From: Romboutsia sp. 13368
Lineage (GTDB): Bacteria > Bacillota > Clostridia > Peptostreptococcales > Peptostreptococcaceae
Direction of reading: 5' to 3'
Assembly (NCBI RefSeq): GCF_018336475.1
Contig: NZ_CP048741.1
Coordinates: 2,142,711 to 2,151,145, forward strand
Length of the DNA stretch: 8,435 nucleotides
Below the pieces are notes generated by a model. That model worked only from the letters and a program-made list of their open reading frames with translations. It did no database searches and was not told where the DNA came from. This document shows positions 4,544-8,435 of this stretch, one piece after another. The position numbers and the translations under genes are program-made. The stretch's first letter is position 1; the number at the start of each line of letters is the position of its first letter.

Positions 4544-6478
4544 TTATAATTGCTCACTTAATATTGATCTTACTGTTGGGAATTGCTCTATGTTTGTATG
4601 AGGTAAAAAACATGCTGATATAAATTCATCCATATATGTTGGATAAACACTTAACTCAACATAAGTCATTTCATTTCCTATATCTTTAAGCTTATTTTTA
4701 GCATCTTCACTCACTAATGCAAGATAAGAGCCTACTAATGAACTATTACCTATGTATACAAATTTTTCTCTGTCTATATCAGGAAGTAATCCTATTAATA
4801 TAGAATTCTCTATGTTCAGGTTATTTCCAATACCTCCAGCTATATAAACCTTATCTATAACACTAAAATCCATGCCTAAACTTTCTATTAAAACTGATGC
4901 TCCAGAATATATAGCACCTTTAGCTTTTATAAAGTTATCTATATCAACTTCATTTACTGTTATATCACTTTCTAGATTATATTCTTCTTTAAATGCTAAT
5001 ACATATTCACCTATTTCATACTCATTAAATCTTATTCTTTCATTGTTTATATCTCTATGTATTTTTCCCCTTCTGTCTATTATTCCCGTAATTAGCATTT
5101 GACATATTAAATCTATTATACCTGAGCCACATATACCTACAGGCTTGTTATCTCCTATTATAGTGAGAGTTGGTTTTAATGTTTCTTTATTTATTTTTAC
5201 TTCTTCTATAGCTCCACTTGATGCTCTCATTCCACAGCTTATTCCTCCACCTTCAAATGCAGGACCTGCAGAACAAGCACAACTCATCATATAGTCTTTA
5301 TTTCCAAATACTAATTCTCCATTAGTACCTAAATCAATAAATAATACATTTTTTTCACTAGACCAAATGCCTGCAGATAATACACCTGCTGTAATATCGC
5401 CTCCCACATATGATGCAACTGACGGGGCTAAAAATACATAGGCATTATTATTTATATTTAATCCTATATCATTACCTAGTAATTTAGGAGACTTTAAAAA
5501 TGGTGGTATGAATGGTTCTTGTCTTAAGAAATCTGTGTAAACTCCTAAGAATAAGCTAGACATAGTTGTATTTCCTGCAACTACAAGACTTACTACATTA
5601 TCTTTATTTATATTATTTTTTATATAAATAGATTCTAACAATGGGTTTATAGTTTCATCTATTATCGCCTCATTTAGTTCTTTAAGTCCATTTTCCTTTC
5701 TTGAATATACTATTCTATGTATAACATCTGCACCATATTTTATTTGAGCATTTCCAGATGATGCTTTATCTATAACTTCCTTAGTATGCAAGTCAACTAA
5801 ACATACAACCACAGATGTAGTTCCTATATCTATAGCAACTCCATAAAGTTTATCTTCTTTATTACCTGATTCTATATTTAATATAGTTATTTTATTTTTA
5901 TGTTTAGCATAAGTTATTGTTACTTTGAAATTTTCCTCTCTTATTATTTGTGGAACTTTTCTAAGTAATTCTAATGTAAAATCTATTTCATCATATCCTA
6001 AATTATTTCTAACATGTCTTTCTATTCTATCAATATCACTTATATTATCATCTAATGTAGGTTCATCCATTTCTATATAAGTTTTTTCAATATTAGTTTT
6101 AAATCCAAAATTATTTTCTTCTATTATTTTCTTTGCTCTATCAAATATTTCTTTATCTTTCTTATTATCACTACCCTCTATTTTCATTCCATGCATTGAT
6201 GAGGATAATTTAGATGGTACTTCTATTTCTACGTCCTCTATTATTTTAGTATTACATGCTAACACATATCCCTGTTCCCACTCTTCATCTTTTATATGAC
6301 GTGTTTTTTCTGTATCAACATTCCCTTTTATAAGTTTTACTTTGCATTTACCACAAGATACATTTCCATTACAAGGAGCATCTATAAATATATCTGCCTC
6401 CCTTGCAACATCTAATAAACTATCACCTTTATTACAATAAACTTCTTTATTATTTGATGTGAAATTTACTTTTATCAT
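4544..6478 (-). CDS. acsV: Corrinoid-protein reductive activator, [2Fe-2S]/ASKHA ATPase (AcsV/RACo)
   Basis: The 644-residue cytosolic protein uses ATP to return inactive Co(II) corrinoid iron-sulfur protein to Co(I) for methyl transfer in the Wood-Ljungdahl pathway. The N-terminal ferredoxin domain (1-90) has the plant-type [2Fe-2S] set Cys36, Cys42, Cys45 and Cys75 (CNGNVSCGKC then LACN). A linker (about 91-205) leads to the actin-like ATPase domain with DIGTTSVV (217-224), AGNTTM (301-306), DLGTNGE (382-388) and AGGIGNN (547-553). Domain order and length match RACo-type activators. I place the start at the ATG at 6478-6476, seven bases after GGGGGA, rather than an in-frame TTG at 6493 that overlaps this ribosome site. 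Its place after acsB and gcvH supports AcsV over related RamA-type methyltransferase activators. Confidence 0.94.
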   Translation of the reverse strand: MIKVNFTSNNKEVYCNKGDSLLDVAREADIFIDAPCNGNVSCGKCKVKLIKGNVDTEKTRHIKDEEWEQGYVLACNTKIIEDVEIEVPSKLSSSMHGMKIEGSDNKKDKEIFDRAKKIIEENNFGFKTNIEKTYIEMDEPTLDDNISDIDRIERHVRNNLGYDEIDFTLELLRKVPQIIREENFKVTITYAKHKNKITILNIESGNKEDKLYGVAIDIGTTSVVVCLVDLHTKEVIDKASSGNAQIKYGADVIHRIVYSRKENGLKELNEAIIDETINPLLESIYIKNNINKDNVVSLVVAGNTTMSSLFLGVYTDFLRQEPFIPPFLKSPKLLGNDIGLNINNNAYVFLAPSVASYVGGDITAGVLSAGIWSSEKNVLFIDLGTNGELVFGNKDYMMSCACSAGPAFEGGGISCGMRASSGAIEEVKINKETLKPTLTIIGDNKPVGICGSGIIDLICQMLITGIIDRRGKIHRDINNERIRFNEYEIGEYVLAFKEEYNLESDITVNEVDIDNFIKAKGAIYSGASVLIESLGMDFSVIDKVYIAGGIGNNLNIENSILIGLLPDIDREKFVYIGNSSLVGSYLALVSEDAKNKLKDIGNEMTYVELSVYPTYMDEFISACFLPHTNIEQFPTVRSILSEQL

Positions 6479-6492
6479 ATCCCATTCCCCCA

Positions 6493-6522
6493 ATATGCTT
6501 TTCTACTATAATTTTAGCATAT
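6493..6522 (-). promoter_or_regulatory. Small stem-loop next to the acsV ribosome binding site
   Basis: Inverted repeat ATATGCT/AGCATAT (6493-6499 with 6516-6522, 16-nt loop) directly adjoins the GGGGG of the acsV ribosome binding site. It could adjust access to that site or protect the 5' end of an acsV-containing RNA. It is only 7 bp and AT-rich, so it may be incidental. Confidence 0.35.
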
Positions 6523-6540
6523 GTTATTTCTATAGGCATT

Positions 6541-6586
6541 AATAAAGAGTATGAAAGATTTGTGTGCACTCAAACCTTCATACTCT
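6541..6586 (-). terminator. Intercistronic hairpin between gcvH and acsV, possible leaky terminator
   Basis: A 10-bp perfect stem (6546-6555 with 6577-6586) continues through a small internal loop into TTTG/CAAA (6559-6562 with 6571-6574). It lies eight bases past the gcvH stop. The minus-strand tail after the stem is TTATTAATG, which is T-rich but broken, so termination would be partial. It could lower acsV expression relative to acsB and gcvH or stabilise the upstream mRNA end. No convincing promoter is visible between it and acsV, which favours read-through. Confidence 0.6.
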
Positions 6587-6594
6587 TATTTAAA

Positions 6595-6969
6595 TTACTC
6601 TATTATAGATTCATATCCATCTGAATTTAATAAGTTTTCTAACTCATCTTCATCAGCTACTTTAATTTTTACAACCCATGCATCATATGGATCTTCATTT
6701 ATATATTCTGGTTCATCATCTAATCTTTCATTTCTTTCAACAACTTCTCCAGATAAAGGAGCTATTAAATCTGATGCTACTTTTGAAGATTCAACTACAC
6801 CAAATTCTTCTCCTTGACTTAATTCATCTCCAACTTCAGGCATTTCAACAAATAACACCTCGCCTAATTGATCTTGAGCATAATCTGTTATTCCTATATA
6901 AGCAAATTCTCCATCCATTCTAACCCATTCATGTTTGTCAGTATATTTTAAACTTGGTATAACTTTCAT
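6595..6969 (-). CDS. gcvH: Glycine cleavage system H protein (lipoyl carrier)
   Basis: The 124-residue protein is a lipoyl-domain carrier that shuttles the aminomethyl group and electrons between glycine cleavage/synthase enzymes. Landmarks are KYTDKHEWVR (8-17), GITDYAQDQLGEV (26-38) and the lipoylation site ESSKVASD with Lys63, followed by the SGEVVERNE hairpin and the usual acidic C-terminus. Length is standard (about 125-130). The ATG follows a GGAGGG site, 23 nt after the acsB stop, so the two are co-transcribed. Placement inside Wood-Ljungdahl loci is a recurring clostridial arrangement and links C1 flow to glycine through methylene-tetrahydrofolate. The partner P, T and L proteins are not in this window. 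Confidence 0.97.
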   Translation of the reverse strand: MKVIPSLKYTDKHEWVRMDGEFAYIGITDYAQDQLGEVLFVEMPEVGDELSQGEEFGVVESSKVASDLIAPLSGEVVERNERLDDEPEYINEDPYDAWVVKIKVADEDELENLLNSDGYESIIE

Positions 6970-6992
6970 AATAGCCCTCCTAATATACTAAA

Positions 6993-8435
6993 TTACATTA
7001 CGCATTCCATTAATAATGCTGGATGTCCTTTTTCTTCTAAGAATGCTAATACACCTTCTGAATCGCTAGCTATAGTTTCATCACATATCATATCTGTGAA
7101 GTTTTCTATACCACACATTTCTTTAACTGTAGCATTTAATTTATCCGCTACATAATCTTTTAATTCTTTTGGCATCCAAACTATTCTTTCTGGACCACCT
7201 TCTGCATAAGCAAACTTTTTAGAAGATATAAAGTGTCTTCCATGTCCCATGAATCCTGGAGTTTGAACTCCTCCACCTGTCATAGAAGCAAGCTCTCCAA
7301 ATGTCATACCAACAGGAGTTATTTCAGAGTACTCTCTATTTACTATAACAAATCCATTAGCTTCAGGCATTATACCGCATATACACTCAAAGCATCCACA
7401 AGAAGTCATCGGATCTTCAAGTATAGAGTATAATGTAACATTCTCAACAGCACCTTGAGATATTTCGCTTACTGTATTATCAACTGATTGCCATTTACCT
7501 AATCTTTCATCTAAACATGGCCCTTTAACTATCGGTTGGCAAGGTCCAGTTGGATCTAATTCTTTAGTAGCTTTAGCATCTAACCAACTAACTGCTCCAC
7601 AAAGTCCAAGTCTTTCAGGAGTAACAACACATACGTGTGCTGGTGCAAAAGATTGACACATATTACAAGAATAGAATTCTTCAACACTTTCATCCACTAA
7701 CGAAGCTATTCTTTCATCTCTAGAATTATATCTATCTATTGCTTGAGATTTTAACTGTGAAACTTTCTCAGCATCTGTAATTATAGTTATTTCACACTTA
7801 TCAACAACAGAGTCAAATTCTTCTAGCATTTTAACATATAAAACTTCTCCTATATGCTCTAGTCTAAATCCTTTTTCATAAGCATCTTTAGATATTCTTA
7901 TCCAAGACATATCTCTTTGACCAACATGCATTACACCTTCTATGTAGTTTAAGAAGTAATGTAATCTTCTTTCTAGAACTGGTTCAAAATCTTCTTGCAT
8001 AGATTTCCCAGCTATATTAACTATAACAGCAAGTGGTAATCTTACTACTCCATTTGATTCTATTTCATCTATATTAGGACCTATTACTGATATTTTGTGG
8101 TCTTCAACTTCACTTAACTCTCTCTTTATAACAAGTTCCCAAGCTTCAGTTTTATTTCCACCAAATTCAGCAAACATATCATTCTTTCTTATTCTTTCAC
8201 CTTCAAATGCTGCTGCAAATGATACAGGTATTGGTATTTCTGTTATCTTTATTTTTATTCCTCTAGCTTCTAAAGAAGTAGCTACAAACTTATCATAATC
8301 TTTTTGAGTTAATAAGTTCATTGGAACTTCTGGTACAATTTGGTCTGTTATAACAGGGAATCCTAAAGCTATAGCTCCAGCACCAGCAGATACAACTAAT
8401 TCACTTAATGGTCCAAATGCATTTACAAATGCAGG
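6993..8435 (-). CDS. acsB: CO dehydrogenase/acetyl-CoA synthase, acetyl-CoA synthase subunit (5'-truncated by window)
   Basis: The visible 480 residues are the C-terminal two thirds of the alpha subunit, which joins CO, a methyl group from the corrinoid protein and CoA into acetyl-CoA at the Ni-Ni-[4Fe-4S] A-cluster. The frame stays open through 8435, so the Met at 8321 is internal and the true start lies outside. A-cluster ligands are all present: Cys257, Cys260, Cys269 and Cys279 of the visible part (CNMC, HVC, GLC) for the [4Fe-4S] cluster, and the Cys346-Gly-Cys348 motif (TSCGCFEC) for the distal nickel. The Cys spacing equals that of the Moorella thermoacetica enzyme (506/509/518/528/595/597). 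By that alignment about 250 N-terminal residues (the CODH-contacting tunnel domain) are missing here. It is transcribed with gcvH. Confidence 0.98.
   Translation of the reverse strand, partial: PAFVNAFGPLSELVVSAGAGAIALGFPVITDQIVPEVPMNLLTQKDYDKFVATSLEARGIKIKITEIPIPVSFAAAFEGERIRKNDMFAEFGGNKTEAWELVIKRELSEVEDHKISVIGPNIDEIESNGVVRLPLAVIVNIAGKSMQEDFEPVLERRLHYFLNYIEGVMHVGQRDMSWIRISKDAYEKGFRLEHIGEVLYVKMLEEFDSVVDKCEITIITDAEKVSQLKSQAIDRYNSRDERIASLVDESVEEFYSCNMCQSFAPAHVCVVTPERLGLCGAVSWLDAKATKELDPTGPCQPIVKGPCLDERLGKWQSVDNTVSEISQGAVENVTLYSILEDPMTSCGCFECICGIMPEANGFVIVNREYSEITPVGMTFGELASMTGGGVQTPGFMGHGRHFISSKKFAYAEGGPERIVWMPKELKDYVADKLNATVKEMCGIENFTDMICDETIASDSEGVLAFLEEKGHPALLMECVM

Noticed and set aside
6551..6923. 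Plus-strand open frames opposite gcvH (Ser-rich and Leu/His-rich translations)
   Set aside because: They are antisense to a clearly real gene, have low-complexity products, and lack ribosome binding sites.
7233..8298. Plus-strand open frames inside acsB
   Set aside because: They lie opposite a highly conserved coding sequence with all catalytic cysteines on the minus strand, and are chance frames in AT-rich DNA.
8319..8321. ATG at 8321 as the acsB start
   Set aside because: The frame is open for 38 more codons to the window edge with ACS-like sequence, and no ribosome binding site precedes this ATG. It corresponds to about residue 288 of the Moorella enzyme.

Overview
The window is AT-rich DNA with strong GGAGG-type ribosome binding sites, and every gene I can support reads on the minus strand. 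It carries genes of the Wood-Ljungdahl (reductive acetyl-CoA) pathway, so it most likely comes from an anaerobic Gram-positive clostridium able to make acetate from CO2. The gene order acsB-gcvH-acsV and the codon use suggest the Peptostreptococcaceae (Clostridioides/Terrisporobacter-like). That placement is inference from memory, not a search result.

In the direction of transcription (right to left) the layout is as follows. (1) 8435-6993 is the 3' two thirds of acsB, the acetyl-CoA synthase subunit. All A-cluster cysteines are visible; the N-terminal part lies outside the window. (2) 6969-6595 is gcvH, a lipoyl carrier protein. (3) A hairpin lies at 6586-6546. (4) 6478-4544 is acsV, the [2Fe-2S]/ASKHA ATPase that reactivates the corrinoid iron-sulfur protein. 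(5) A sigma-A-like promoter at 4511-4482 is followed by an intrinsic terminator at 4446-4402, which sits just before the next gene. (6) A tight three-gene run follows: a CooT-like nickel-binding protein (4377-4183), a DUF3842-type protein (4168-3752) and a histidine-rich small protein (3735-3427). (7) A complete FecCD/BtuCDF-type ABC importer comes next: lipoprotein, permease and ATPase, 3334-358. The last two junctions share TAATG, and the ATPase ends in an unusual His-rich tail. (8) A terminator overlaps the stop of the ATPase gene, followed by a large AT-rich inverted repeat. (9) A class II tRNA-Ser(GCU) gene has its own promoter and terminator.

The most interesting reading is that genes 6-7 form a metal (most likely nickel) uptake and delivery module attached to the CODH/ACS locus. 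The enzyme needs nickel in its A-cluster, CooT proteins bind nickel through Cys2, and two different proteins here carry dense cytosolic histidine stretches. The transporter belongs to a family usually annotated for siderophores, haem or cobamides, so automatic annotation would probably miss this. Cobamide, needed by the AcsV partner protein, is the main competing substrate. The module also has distinctive regulatory DNA: a promoter-terminator-RBS leader before cooT, and a Fur-family-like dyad over the likely -10 element of the transporter operon.
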